Assembly: GCA_021613375.1 (NCBI GenBank)
Contig: CM038704.1
Location: 28,142,082-28,206,081 of the forward strand
Reading direction: 5' to 3'
DNA length: 64,000 nucleotides
Source of the DNA: Megaleporinus macrocephalus
Taxonomy: Eukaryota > Chordata > Actinopteri > Characiformes > Anostomidae
In this document: positions 27,030 through 38,440 of the stretch, piece by piece
Layout of the letters: the number at the start of each line of letters is the position of its first letter
How positions within the stretch are numbered: the stretch's first letter is position 1
Translations under genes and position numbers: made by a program
The notes under the pieces: generated by a model
Told to the model about the DNA's origin: nothing
Databases searched by the model: none
Seen by the model: only the letters and a program-made list of their open reading frames with translations

Positions 27030-27540
27030 CACAGGGAAAAGAGGAAGGAAAAGAAGAGTAGAGCAGAGGAAAGGAAAGAAAAGTAGTAGAGGACAGGAGA
27101 GCAGAAAAAAAGAACAGAAGAGAATAACGAAAAAGAGCAGAGAAGAGCAGAAGAAAGAAGTGGAGCAAAGAAGAGCAAACAAGAACATGAGAGAAAAGCC
27201 AAATAGAGAAGAGAACATGAGAGAAAAGCAGAATAGAGAAGAGAACATGAGAGAAAAGCAGAATAGAGAAGAGATCATGAGAGAAAAGTAGAATAAAGAA
27301 AAGAACATGAGAGAAAAGTAGAATAGAAAAGAGAAAAGGAGACAGCAACGGACAGCAGAGCAAAGAGAAAAGTAGAGAAAGGAGAGAGAGAGAAGAGAGG
27401 AGAAGACATGATGAGAAGAGTAGTAGAGGACAGACAAGTAGAGGAAACCGAGAATAGAAGACAAGGATAGGAGAGAAGAATAGGACAGAAAGAAGAGAAG
27501 AATAGCAGAGAGGAGGGGGCAGAGGAGAGGAGAGGAGATT
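27030..27540. repeat. Polypurine tract containing a 30-bp tandem repeat
   Basis: About 510 bp of nearly pure purine on the plus strand. Within it, 27183-27332 holds five tandem copies of a 30-bp unit beginning GAACATGAGAGAAAAGC and ending AATAGAGAAGA. Copies start at 27183, 27213, 27243, 27273 and 27303. Long Leu/Ser/Phe-rich minus-strand frames are artefacts. Confidence 0.93.
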
Positions 27541-27880
27541 AGCCGTCCCGGGATAGCCCGTGGGCCTGAAGCTCACAGGCCGGATCAGTGACTGCCTCTC
27601 GCTCTAACGTTATCTGTTCAGATTCCCTGTCACAACCCATTACGGCCCAGACCCGCCTCTATTTGGAGCTGAACCGCTGCTGAAAACATCGCAGGCGATC
27701 AGGGGAGAGGGAAAACAATGCCCGCGCTAATAGCAGCATCTTAAAGCAACTTAAACAGGCCCGCCCTGCTTTAACAGGCCTAACGAGCAGCAGGGAGGCT
27801 GTGTGAGGGGCTGCTGTGCGCCGCTCTAATGCTTGGGTCACGCTCGCTAATCTGGACAGGGGAAGAAATAAGAAATGAAA
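27541..27880. promoter_or_regulatory. Candidate conserved non-coding element
   Basis: An abrupt change from the polypurine block to complex GC-balanced sequence with CGCTAATAGCAGCATC and CTCGCTAATCTGG words. No coding signature. A candidate by texture. Confidence 0.3.
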
Positions 27881-28149
27881 GAAAAACAAATTAAGAAAAG
27901 GAGGAGAGAATGAAAAGAGCGGAGATGAAGTACATGGCGCTGTGCAATCTCGACCTAGGAGAATAGGCAGGATTTCACCCTGCATTAAGCTGATTTTAAC
28001 GTTAAAGAAAATTCACTGTGTGCCATTAGTCTTAATGATAGAAACTGACGCAGTTTAGAGGCATATAAGGGAAAAGACTCGAACTTTTCTGATACCAGGG
28101 CACGTTCCTATGGAAACTGAGGTACATGTGGTTATGATTCATGGTTACA

Positions 28150-28660
28150 CCACTAACAGGTCAATAAAGAACAATTTGGAGGCCGTTTAAGAGCAGTGTT
28201 GCAGAAAAGACGCTTGCAGAGCCATACAGAAAGCTGTTCCCTAGCATAGCGCAAAAGGCTCTCCGGCGCGGCGCGGAGGACGTAATTAAGATGTTGGAGG
28301 AATTAGACTCACTCCGGCAGGAGGGCCAAAAAGTCAGGCCAATGTTTGAACAGAGGCTTAGAAAAGAAACGGCAGAACAAACTAATGAAGCACTTCCCCG
28401 GGTTACGTAAGTCGCCCTTTTCAAATGCTGACCGGCTAGCGGACTTTATGGAGCGGTCACAACCGGAGGGCTGGGAGCGTTTAAGCTGTGCCAACAAAGC
28501 AAAAGAGGCCGCGTGAGGAGCGAACGCCCCTCGTGAGGAGCGCACGACGCCCGACTTTTGCATGTCCCTGCACTTCTAGCCGCTGCGCGTTAAATTACGG
28601 GAAAACAAAAGAATTCCGTTTGCGGTATGGTTTGATTATTCATGTTCGCAGGCGCACTCT
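28150..28660. promoter_or_regulatory. Candidate regulatory element, CpG-rich
   Basis: Complex sequence with several CpGs (CCGGCGCGGCGCGG near 28262-28275), a GACGTAATTAAGATG word near 28278-28292, and CCCGGGTTACGTAAG near 28397-28411. It is the most CpG-dense non-exonic part of the 6.5 kb intron. It could be an enhancer or an internal promoter. No exon is recognised. Confidence 0.3.
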
Positions 28661-29634
28661 GCCCTCTTCCTCTTGTTAGTTCTGCTTAAGCACAGAAATA
28701 ATTCAACATCCCTTTTTTCATTCATGAAAGATGTAGAGAATTGGAACGAGGGAAAGCCGCGGCTCCGGTGGCTCATCACTGCTTTTTTTTCAAAAACACA
28801 CACGTGCGCTTGTCTGCAAGCTCCTCTGTGATCGGAAGCAGGAGTTAAAAAGAACCGGTCTTAAGGGACCGGCATAATGAAGAACAGTCAAGAGTTGCCC
28901 TGCAGAGCACGTGTTACGCTCTTTTTCAAATCATTATCTCGTACTGTACGGCCATTGACTCCCAATTTGAGGCTCAAATAGTTAAGCGACTGCTTAACCT
29001 GCAAAGATTAAGAGCCCAGACAACTGAAACCCCTTACTTTAACAAAACAGTTTGATGTATTACATGAATTTGGTTTATAAAATGTAACTACAGCCATCCT
29101 TTCAGTCCACAGGAGTTCCATACACGCACAGTGAAGTGACCATTTCAGCTTGGGCAATGCTGGACAGCCAATAGAAACAAAGCTTGTTTACAAATATCAG
29201 CCCATAAACGATGTTTCTCTTTATTTACCAGGACTAAAGAGAGAAGAGAACACATACAAATGAATTTAACAAAAGACCTAAAACCTAAAACCTATACAGT
29301 CTCTGTACATTAAGTCTATATTGCTAAAACAACAAACTCTCAGACTTCCTCAAGACTGACTTCCTCTTATATTAAGCTGGTCTGTGGGAACAAAATCCAC
29401 TTGAGGCCTTTTAAAGGTCAAGAGTTTCTCCCACAGTATACTGTACGCCATGCTGCATGCAAAACTGACAAAAAAACTCCCAATTCTTTAAGAGGAGCTC
29501 AGAGCAGAGAAAGTAAAAAAAGAAAATATGCAAACTAAAACCTATGTCAAGAGCCATTTGGCAGCAGATTGTAACATGGAGCAAACTCAGGTGTGAAAAC
29601 AGCACAGGGTAGCTGTGAAACATTCAGTGTGAAG

Positions 29635-30315
29635 ACTTAAAGGAATGGTTTGGCCAAAAAAATAATTAAAAAAAAAAATATTTTATCACTCTCTATCGCC
29701 AGACGCATTGGGTCAGATGAGTCATGTTCTGTGTCCAAAATTGGCTGCTTTAGTTCAGCTTGCGCTACGAGGCTAACACTTTGAACAAACCCTAGAAGTC
29801 AATAGTCACCCAAACTACAGGAAAAAAGATAAATACATGCTCAAGACTTGTCAGAATCGCTCAGATCTTCATTAAGGTTGAGCAAACCTGCCAAAGGGTT
29901 CTAACAAATTCATGTACACTGTGAATGATGTTGAAGATCACAGTATTGCTGGACAAGAGGTGATGTGCACACACATCATGAGTTCTGTTGATTTTTTATT
30001 AACCTTGAATTTAGAAATACATTTATACATACAAACAACAAACATGGCAAAGGCAGCCTAGCAGGCACCTCAGTGACAGGGGAGCTGGATTCTGTGGAAG
30101 AATGAGTTTTCTGAAGCGTCTGTGTGCAGCACTCTGCCACGCTGTGAAGTTTTGTTCATTGTAATAGTTCACAGCAACTCGTACTGCGTCCTAAACCACA
30201 TCAACAAGTCTGTGCCACATTAATGAACACCTGGATGCAGTTTGAGTGGGTCGTGTTGGCAAGTATTTATGGAAAAGATTTGGGTGGCTATCGACTTCAA
30301 GTGCTGGCTCTGGTA
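29635..30315. repeat. Inverted pair of dispersed repeat R1
   Basis: The minus-strand copy (about 29780-29890, TGGGTGACTATTGACTTCTA in minus sense) and the plus-strand copy (30207-30312, GTCTGTGCCACATTAATGAA) face each other about 320 bp apart. A TTAAAGGAATGGTTTGGCC end at 29637-29655 resembles AAAGGGTCACTTTGGCC at 50992-51008, so it may be the terminus of the family. Confidence 0.5.
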
Positions 30316-31046
30316 CTAAACGACAGGAGCAAAATTCAGACACCAAACACGTCTTGACTTACTGACTACATCTGGAATAAGTGTTTTCCTTAAACTAGCA
30401 TCCAGGAAAAAGACAACCCTGTGGTTTAGTGCTTCTCCTGCTCCCACACACTCAGTTCTGGGCTTCAGGAACTTAGGATCACCAGGTATGGCAGAAACTG
30501 AGGAGGCTGGTAAAGCGTACAGTGCATGGCATAGCAAGACTGGGATTTGCAACTTCTTAAATAAAAAGAAAACAAAACCCATCTTAAATAAAGGACTGCT
30601 CGAGCTGCATCTAAGCTACTTTACTCCTGACAGCAGCTTCATTTCATGCCTTTAATGGAGCAGACAGTGGCAACAAACAAAGCAACTAATTGAGAAGCAG
30701 CTGTGTTTAATGGCAGGCACGGTGATAAATGGAGATGATAGTAATGAAGTGAAAAATAACCTCAACCTGTAATCAGCTTTACAAAGAGCAAATACAGCAA
30801 CAGCACCTTTTAAATCAGAGTCAGGGTGCGTTTCCACTGGGGGGAAGTGACTGAGGAGAGCCAATAGGTGTCAGTCTTCTCTATAGCCTCACTGCCACTA
30901 AAGTGAGGCCACATTAAGCTGATAAGACACTGGGACACGAGCCAGTTACAGCACTGCCAGAAATGGGCTAGAAGAAACATAGGTGACGCTGGGTTATGCC
31001 AGGTTACTTCCGTGGAAGTGTGAATGCTTGTTCAGTCAAGCCTTAC

Positions 31047-31153
31047 CTGAAAGCCAAAGGAGCTGTCGTCCACCGGTGGAGGGGGAGGGTAGGATGCTGA
31101 GGAAGTCAGGCCACTGGTATCCATCACCGGAGGGGGTGGAGGGGGGTAGTCGC
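31047..31153 (-). CDS. lpp: LPP proline-rich coding exon (partial gene)
   Basis: This is an internal coding exon of LPP, a zyxin/TRIP6-family scaffold of focal adhesions and cell-cell contacts that also shuttles to the nucleus. The minus strand reads a polypyrimidine tract then TGCAG before the exon, and CAG|GTAAGG after it. The 107 nt are two bases completing a split Gly codon (phase 1) plus 35 codons ending in phase 0. The product begins DYPPPPPPVMDTSG and ends SYPPPPPVDDSSFGFQ. It has the same plan as human LPP residues of about 66-102 (two polyproline runs, each followed by acidic or hydroxylated residues). In the family, such runs bind EVH1 domains of Ena/VASP proteins. Here both runs are preceded by Tyr, where human LPP has Phe before the second run and Phe-Leu before the first. 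The exon pairs in phase with the one at 24411-24533. Identity is secure from the combination of the two exons; the polyproline alone would be weak. Confidence 0.93.
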
Positions 31154-31649
31154 CTGCATTGGAAGAAGCACAAAGAAAAAAAGAAAAGAAGAATCAGATA
31201 GCAAGTTTTAGAAACATCAAGACTTCTATAAACTCCTTAATACCTGAAGAAAAAGCTTTAATTCACCACAGCATGGAGGAGCACGAATACTTTCACAAAA
31301 TCAGAAGGATCAGACGCGGAAGCAATCCCTCATCTAGACATCCCGAACAGCACAGAGAAAAAAATAATCCTGGATTTAAACAGGACGACATAATACTTGC
31401 TGTGTAACTTGGAAGAGTACAATCCATATTTTCATGATTAACTACTTTGTCTTTCAGCAGATTTAGCAGGACAGTCGGTGTCTTTTTAAAATGCCAGTCT
31501 GTTTAAGAGTGTTAAGTGTGTGTGCGCGCGTGCATGTGCGTGTGGGTGTGTGGAGGATTACATGCTAACCATATTGTCCCTAGAAGATTAACACATATAA
31601 TTGCAACAATTTGGTTAACCAAGAGCTCCTAATCTGTGGTAAGCAGGTG

Positions 31650-32460
31650 TTTACTGAGATTGAAAAAGTAAGTTCTGCGCTCAGAACGAGAGGAACAGGG
31701 TATTTGTCCAGCTAAGAGAGCGGCAACAAGCCAAATTTAGAGTTCTAAAGTCCGCTGCTAATCCCTGGATTGGGTTCCTAAGCATGTTTCAGCCAGGATG
31801 AAGATCCGCTCTCCAAATTAGATTCTGATTTGGCCGCGCTCCTCGTCCGACTTCGGACTGAATCATTTGACCATGTACTTCTAAGTAGCGAGCCAGACAC
31901 GAGCTTTGCAAATTAAGGCCCTTTTTATTACTATGTTATTTCTTTGATGAGACATGTCCTAAAATTTCCCTTCGCCGTGTTGCTTTTTTCTACCCCCTCC
32001 TCCTTTTTGTTTTCATTAGACTCTAATTGATGTCATCTATGTAGTTTATCAAAGTCTGCTGACCAAATTAATTAACCAAAGTCTTGCGATGGCTAAATAA
32101 AACTCCAGTGCGTCTGTAAGCAGAAATTAGACACATGCTCGTAGCTTGCGCAATGCCACTTCTCCCCGACTGCGAGCAAGACATTAAAGGCTCGCTGCAG
32201 GAGGAGGAGAGTTTATAACATAACCTTTCGACCTCTGCTAAAACTCTTCAGCACGGCTGCCCGCGGCTATCAAGCGTTCCCAAATCAAAAAAAGAACGAA
32301 GATCCGCTGTGCCACACCTTCATCTTTTTCTTTTGCCCTCCCCTCCACTGCCCTCCCCCCACCCACCCTTTCACTTGCTGTAATAAGTGTCTTGTAAGTT
32401 GTGGTCTGACACAGAATTAATACTCTAAGTTCCATGTATGACTTTCCAACATCTGACGTT
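31650..32460. promoter_or_regulatory. Strong candidate conserved non-coding element 5' of the LPP exon
   Basis: About 800 bp of complex, repeat-free sequence starting 500 bp upstream (in gene sense) of the proline-rich exon. It carries a compact cluster at 32024-32075: TAATTGATGTCAT (PBX/homeodomain or CRE-like), ATCAAAG (TCF/LEF, 32048-32054) and TTAATTAA (32068-32075). ACCAAAGTC, GCTAAATAAAA and ATTAGAC words follow. This density of developmental transcription-factor words is typical of vertebrate enhancers. Function and conservation are inferred. Confidence 0.45.
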
Positions 32461-34187
32461 GTTTGGGATTTCTTATTTCAGGGCAACATGACAGATTAGA
32501 TGATGTACTGAGCAGGACGGGGCGCAGGGGGGCAGGGGGGGCCTCTTCCTGCTCAATACATCAGATGTGCTTAAAAAGCCTGCATTTAAAAATATTAATA
32601 TAAATATTAAAAAATATATATAAATATAAACAATTCTGCTTTGCACAACATTAGGATACGTCAGACTTCCAATCAGTTGTTGGCAGGAAATTTATTAGTG
32701 TAACACCGTAACACCATGCAAGCACTTCACCATCTCTGTGTCATTCTTGGGTCTAGAACAGTAATTGTGAGGATAAATTATATTTTGCTGAAGTGTCAGT
32801 GCAACTGCAAGTATAAACAAACACTTCTGGTGAACATTAAGTGATTCCCAAGTGCTAATCAATCAATCAATCAATCATCACTAGCGTTACCATCACTAAA
32901 GTTAACTCATTACACATTCTCAAAGGTCCCAATGTTCTCAGGGGTAGTTAACTAACATTAATGTCTTTACTTGTTAGAAATCTCATGTAAAGTCTCAGCA
33001 AAGTGTCAATAGTACCAGACATCCCTGTCCCCCCAGCAGATTTGGCCTGCCTCCCCCCACTCATGCTCGATTTATGGCTATGGCCTTGATTTCTAACAAT
33101 AAAACAAAAACATTTACTTTGTATGGAGGAGATCTGTTCATGGCAGAGTTTCTCGAGTCTGGATTTCTATCTAATCTGTAACAGCTTCACCTGAACCATA
33201 ATGAGCCTCTATACACAAGTGTTGACTCAAAAAGTTGGAGGACTGCCTAGAAGAACCCTGCAATCTCCACCTGGTCCACCTGCTCTGCACGTGTCATTTC
33301 TCCCTGCATTTTAATAAGAGATACGACTTTACACTGTGAAACATTCACATGATATGAACTTCAACAGTGCTGCTTCACAAACTAGCAGACATGAAACTAT
33401 GCTTTCCAAAGACTGCAACATACTAAATAGTGTGTCACAAACCCATATTCAGATCCCGCAGGAAGAAGGCAAGGTTCGCCAAGAAATGAGATTAGACTGA
33501 CTGAGTGTCAGTCTGAAAAAAAGAAAATACCCAGAAATGTAAAAAATGCAACGTTTTCCTAAAAACAATCCTGACACATGTTAGCACAAAGTGATGAAAT
33601 GGTCTTCAACAGAGCATGTGCACAATGTGCATGTGGAATTTCCTCAGAGAGAAAGCGTTCCTCAGTCTGGCTCTGAAGTTACACCGAGTCGAAACCTCCA
33701 AAAACACCAAACAATGCTGCTGTTTTACAGGGAGCTGTTGCTACGAGATCCCGTGTCTTCGTTAAGAACCACAGAATGTCTTGAAGCACGCGCTGGTCTG
33801 AATGACAATGCCTACCACACTGACCTCCCGGCACCGTCATTATGTAAAAAAGCGCAGCTGTGGGGAAAAACACGGATATCTTTTTTATGAGCGAGGCAGA
33901 GCTGACTCTAGAACCTTTAAATGGTAAAAAAAAAAGGAGCCACTACTCTGATTTTTCATTTTATTTTATTTTTTAACCCTGAGGGGTACATCTGTGTGAT
34001 TTTACGTACCAAAACGTTCTTCACTGTTACATGACCGTTTTCTGACCTTTCTTTATCTCTTGGATTTAAACCGACTGCTTTTGAGCTGTGTTCTGTTCTC
34101 CTTATAACTTCAGCGTGAAAGGGGCGTGGCTAAACTGATCTAGACTGAATAGGTACATTTAGGTTGGATGTTCATGACCAACAATGG

Positions 34188-34305
<118 letters not shown>

Positions 34306-35509
34306 TGAACAAATCTTGGTTTGCCAATGGGCCCTATGACAGGACCAAATCAGCCCCACTGTACAAAACCTGCAACATACAATAGATAATAGATATATAA
34401 CAGAATTATCTGCCTGCTCTGCTGATCGGGATGTTCTGCATAAAAATAAAAAATTACAAAATAAACATTTAGAAAGTAAGTCAGTCAGCGTTGTTCAGAT
34501 TAGAATGTATTAGTTTTAGTCAACTAAAATTATCTTTATATGTTGTGTAAATAATATAATCAGCTGATTCTAATCGTCTGCTAGCAGATAACCAAAATCA
34601 AAAGTATTTCAGTGCTCAGGTGCACAAAATGCAAATGAGTTCCTAATTAGATCAGGGACTGAATTAAAGCGCTGAATTAAATAATCCTCAAAATTGGGCT
34701 GCAGTAAAAATAAGAAAATATCAATCTGGACCAGGAACGTTACAATTGTTACACAACCGCATAATCAGTTGAGATGATGGCAGTAACTTGAGGTGACAGT
34801 ACTGTGCTACTCAAGTAAATAAGTCTTGGTCTTGGGAGGAGAGGTTAACTTGGAAATTGAGATCATAAGACCAACCAAGGACTAAAATTGTACATGTTGC
34901 TCTTTAACTCTACATCTAATTCTGTGTGGCCAGACATACTTGTCAGCGTGCGCAAAGTACTGATTTGACAGCATTAAATTCCAAAATCGTGACAGGCCTA
35001 ATGCTAAATAGTTGCTCAGTATGAAATTTTATTTTTTTTTCTTTAAGAGGACAGAAGGATGTCATCACGTTAAAGAGAAAAAAAACAACAACAAAAAAAC
35101 AAAACAGAAATTCCAAAATGGTAACAGGAAACACTTTCAAGTTAAGTTAGTCTAACCATAATGAAATGTTTACACCGTGTAAAGGACGGCTGCTGAGCTC
35201 AAATTACAAAGACAACTAAAAATATGAAAAAAATGGTAAAGCACTGCAAAACAAACAAACAATAAAAAAACTAAACACAACCACAGCCCAGTGCTCCCTA
35301 AATGATTAAAAATGTGGCTCTGCTAAAATAAAAAGCTGAGCAAAAAGACAAATAAAGACAAATAATTCTGCACTGACCCAAAAAGAGATAAACTGACCGT
35401 GAGTGGTAATTACCAGTTCATTGGCCTCTATAACCAGTGAGAACATTGTGACACACTTTCCAAAAATACACAAACTCAAATAACAAACAAACAAAAAAAA
35501 ACCAACTCC

Positions 35510-35850
35510 TTCTCTCGCCTGTACAGTTGCCAAACGACCACAGTTCACAGTGAGTGGCAAGAGGTCAGGTTTCATTCTGGCCCGTTGTTCTGCTCTGGCT
35601 GGATACTGGCTGCGGCCAGCGAGGGCCCCCCCGTGCTGTGAATGCGAGCGGCTCCATTTGCGCTGGCTGTGAAGCCGAGCGCTCATGCTTTCACTCATGA
35701 GGAGTAGCAGCAGGAACACCTACTTAATACCACACATTACCCCTCACTCTTTATTGAGCCATTATGCACAAGTGCCTCCTTTGTGAGCACAGAATTCTAA
35801 TCAGCAATTAATGCTATTTGAGCGGCCTATGAAAGATATAATTGGTTATC
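35510..35850. promoter_or_regulatory. Candidate conserved non-coding element
   Basis: Complex GC-balanced sequence passing into an AT-richer part with TAATCAGCAATTAATGC (near 35799-35815) and TTTATTGAGCCATTATGC words. No repeats and no protein-like frame. Confidence 0.35.
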
Positions 35851-36205
35851 ATGAACATGAATGTTGTTAAAGGCTTTGATACAAAAGATGGAAGAGCGTC
35901 TGGCAAGACATTAGACCTCATAAAATCCACTTCCTGCACCACTGGAGTGCTTACGTATGCATTACAGAGAACTTACCCACCACCCCCACCACCCCCACCA
36001 CACACACACACACAGGCCAATTAATGTGCTTATATTTAAGTGCCATTTGTTTTCATGCTGACTAAATGTGATGTTTACCAGTGAAAATATGAGCAGTGTT
36101 CAACATGGACCTCGACCCCGTACTCTTTGGGTAAAGTACATTCGACAACTCACAACAGCGTCTGAGAAGTGGCAGGTCAATGTAGCGTTACAATACAAAC
36201 AAATC

Positions 36206-37361
36206 TACAGTACAGTACAAAAGTCAATGACCATTCTTTCATTTCATTTACAGATTAAACTGTTAGGAAGTTATTCAAGAGATATTTCAGAGGAGAGGCA
36301 AGTTCATTTTTTAGGGTAATGAAGAGGTACATTAAAGAAAACAAGGTATAAAAGCAGGCGTTTTCAAAACTGGAATTTAAAAAAGAATTTAAATATGACA
36401 GAAATGGGACTCCTAACAACCGTGCAAGACCTGGCAGACCATCAAACCCATCACCATCAGTAAAACAGTATTTAATGCTTTCATCTTTAAGACAGAGGGG
36501 AAAATAAAGCTTCACTTTCATTCCAGACCTAAAAAAAATAACCTATCTGTCCTTTCACTGTGAGAAGACAACACACCTCTATATGAGCTTAGGGCTGACC
36601 TAATAATTCATTTCTTAATCAATTATTCTAAAAATTACATATATATATATTTATATGTGTGCGTGTGTGAAACATGTTACAAGTGCTCGTGTACAGCAGC
36701 TGTACTGTTGTGATCATCTCCACTGTGCAGAGCTGACAGAGCACCACACTGTTGTGTTTCTGTGTGAAACACTCCCACAACTGTAGATGCACGTGAGTGA
36801 TTGTTTGTAGCTGCAGCTCACGCTCTGGATAAATCCATGTTTTCAGTAGGCGCGGCCATCTATGCGTCGCATTAACACACGTTATGCTAATCGACTTATT
36901 TTCTTAAGTGATTACATCGATGCGTCGCCCCAGCCCTATATGGGCCAGGAAGAAAGTACAGCAGTCAAGAAGCCCTTTTACTGAGAAAAGTTTAAGATGC
37001 TGCTGGTATTTTCAGGAAAATGAACTGCCTACCCCCGGACCCTGACCGCAATACTACTCCATGTGTTTGGAACATGAGCAGCAGAAAAACTGCAACTTCT
37101 AAGACTGCACTTTGGAGCTGTGGAAAAATATCCTTACAGTCTGAATGCGAGTCTTCTGAAAAGAATAGAAGTTGTAAAAAAGGCAAAGCTGAACCTCTAA
37201 ATAGTGAAAAGACTGATAAACATGCTTGTTCAGGCCATACTTTTGTGTGAAATAGGTTTCTTGTCTCATTCCTGACCACTTAAGAAATTTGTGCTTAATG
37301 GCTGCTTGACTGGAAATGAACTGAACAAACGTAGAGTCTTAGATTTTTGCACAGTCTCGTA
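36206..37361 (+). mobile_element. Decayed Tc1-like transposon interrupted by an hAT-like element
   Basis: The left end TACAGTACAGTACAAAAGTC (36206-36225) and the right end TTTTTGCACAGTCTCGTA (37344-37361) are inverted versions of each other and start and end at TA dinucleotides. Related ends occur at 45041, 45541, 59413 and 60072. Inside, plus-strand relics include an N-terminal NNRARPGRPSNPSP block near 36417-36458 (Tc1 GRP-type linker) and a C-terminal block near 37060-37140 (TATSKTALWSCGKISL). The frame is destroyed. The part at 36590-36938 is a later insertion. Removing it rejoins GAGCT to ATGGGCC, which resembles GCTATGGGTCTGAAAGG in the related copy at 59717-59733. Confidence 0.7.
36590..36938. 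mobile_element. Short non-autonomous hAT-like element nested in a Tc1-like relic
   Basis: It begins TAGGGCTG and ends CAGCCCTA (8-bp inverted ends). It is flanked by TATGAGCT (36582-36589) and TATGGGCC (36939-36946), a decayed 8-bp target duplication with 6 of 8 matches, the size made by hAT transposases. Subterminal AATTCATTTCTTAATCAATT and TAATCGACTT...ATTACATCGATG words fit a common fish hAT-type repeat. No transposase is present. Confidence 0.65.
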
Positions 37362-38159
37362 CATTTAAACTCCATCACTGTAAAAAAAAAAACCTGAATC
37401 TCTAAAACAGTAGCTTTACCGAAGAACAAAACATCCTTAAGTAATTAATAAAGCAATTGTGGACCATTTCTACTGGTCCATACATCATGCAATGTTTACG
37501 CAGTGTAAAGAGCAGATGTCATGTTAAAAAAGAAAAATAGCAGCTGCGAGGTTCAGATATACCCCAGAAAAGTCGTGGCGTGGTTGAAGTACCACGTAAG
37601 AAAAACAACAACTCAACGTAGACGTGCTAGTCTAGGCATGGTCGCCTGCATTACGCTTTTATGGCAGGTTTGAACTGGAATTTTTTATATCATCTAAATT
37701 CTGAAATTGATTTATTGCGTGAGCTTAGGTAGCTTTTCTACACCAGTATTTACAAAGACCGCGGTAAACAAAACTAAATGCTGGGTTCGTGCGGCAGCAA
37801 AATCAACAGGAGGAAAAAGTTTGAGTCCAGCACTCTGATCAGATTGAGTGAATTTCGAAAAAAAAAACTTCGAAACACCTTTTCTCTCCAACAGCATTGC
37901 CTTTGATGGACTGGAATTAGTAAATACAAAGATACTTTCTCTTTGGGTGAAAATCTTTCATTTCAACAGATTAGCACTTGTGGTTAAGCCACGGATTACA
38001 CTGTAATAAACTACACTGTGATAAAAAGTGGGACTCTGGTTTTTTTTCCCCCCCTATGCGCGATCCTGCAGCACAGAACACAAGAGGGCTTGATAGAAAC
38101 CAAACCCCGAAAAAAAGCACTCGGTGGTGTAAACCTATAATCGTACACAGACAGTGAGG

Positions 38160-38440
38160 GCTAGAGTGTTATAATGACCAGTGTGGAACTTCCAGCGCTT
38201 TATCTCTGTGGAAAAGCCCTGCAAACACACTGTGGAGGGAAGAAACACTAAACACACTGTTTTATCCGTAATTATCCGGCCGTATTCACGCTACCTTCCG
38301 CAGCGGCTCGGCAACCGAGTCCTGCTCTTAATTAGCTGTAATATACAGCAGGCTGATTTATGGCTTCATGTGGCTGTGAGCAGCAGTGCTCCAGCTCTGA
38401 GGGCTGCAGAGACTTGCTTTTGGAAGTGTACAGGAGCCGA
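38160..38440. promoter_or_regulatory. Candidate conserved non-coding element
   Basis: Complex repeat-free sequence with CCGTAATTATCCGG (near 38266-38279), TCTTAATTAGCTGTAAT (near 38326-38342) and TGATTTATGG words, giving several homeodomain-type TAATTA cores. Non-coding by frame inspection. Confidence 0.35.

Larger units (their letters stand above)
24534..31046 (-). other. lpp: LPP intron between the two exons (6.5 kb)
   Basis: This is a complete phase-0 intron, GT at 31046-31045 and AG at 24535-24534 on the minus strand. It contains a GT microsatellite near 26.25 kb, a polypurine block at 27.03-27.54 kb, GC-richer unique sequence at 27.54-28.65 kb, and copies of a dispersed repeat near 25.27, 29.79 and 30.2 kb. 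The remainder is AT-rich unique sequence in which I see no gene. Confidence 0.9.

Noticed and set aside
26744..27576. Overlapping minus-strand frames of 152-183 codons
   Set aside because: The same artefact from the GA-rich block and its 30-bp tandem repeat.
31159..31407. 82-codon Lys/Glu-rich plus-strand frame beside the LPP exon
   Set aside because: It is antisense to the intron and polypyrimidine tract of the acceptor. The charge bias comes from the purine-rich complement, with no homology.
37020..37250. 76-codon plus-strand frame as a small gene
   Set aside because: Its C-terminal half matches the decayed transposase block shared with the copies at 14.0 and 59.8 kb, so it is a transposon relic.
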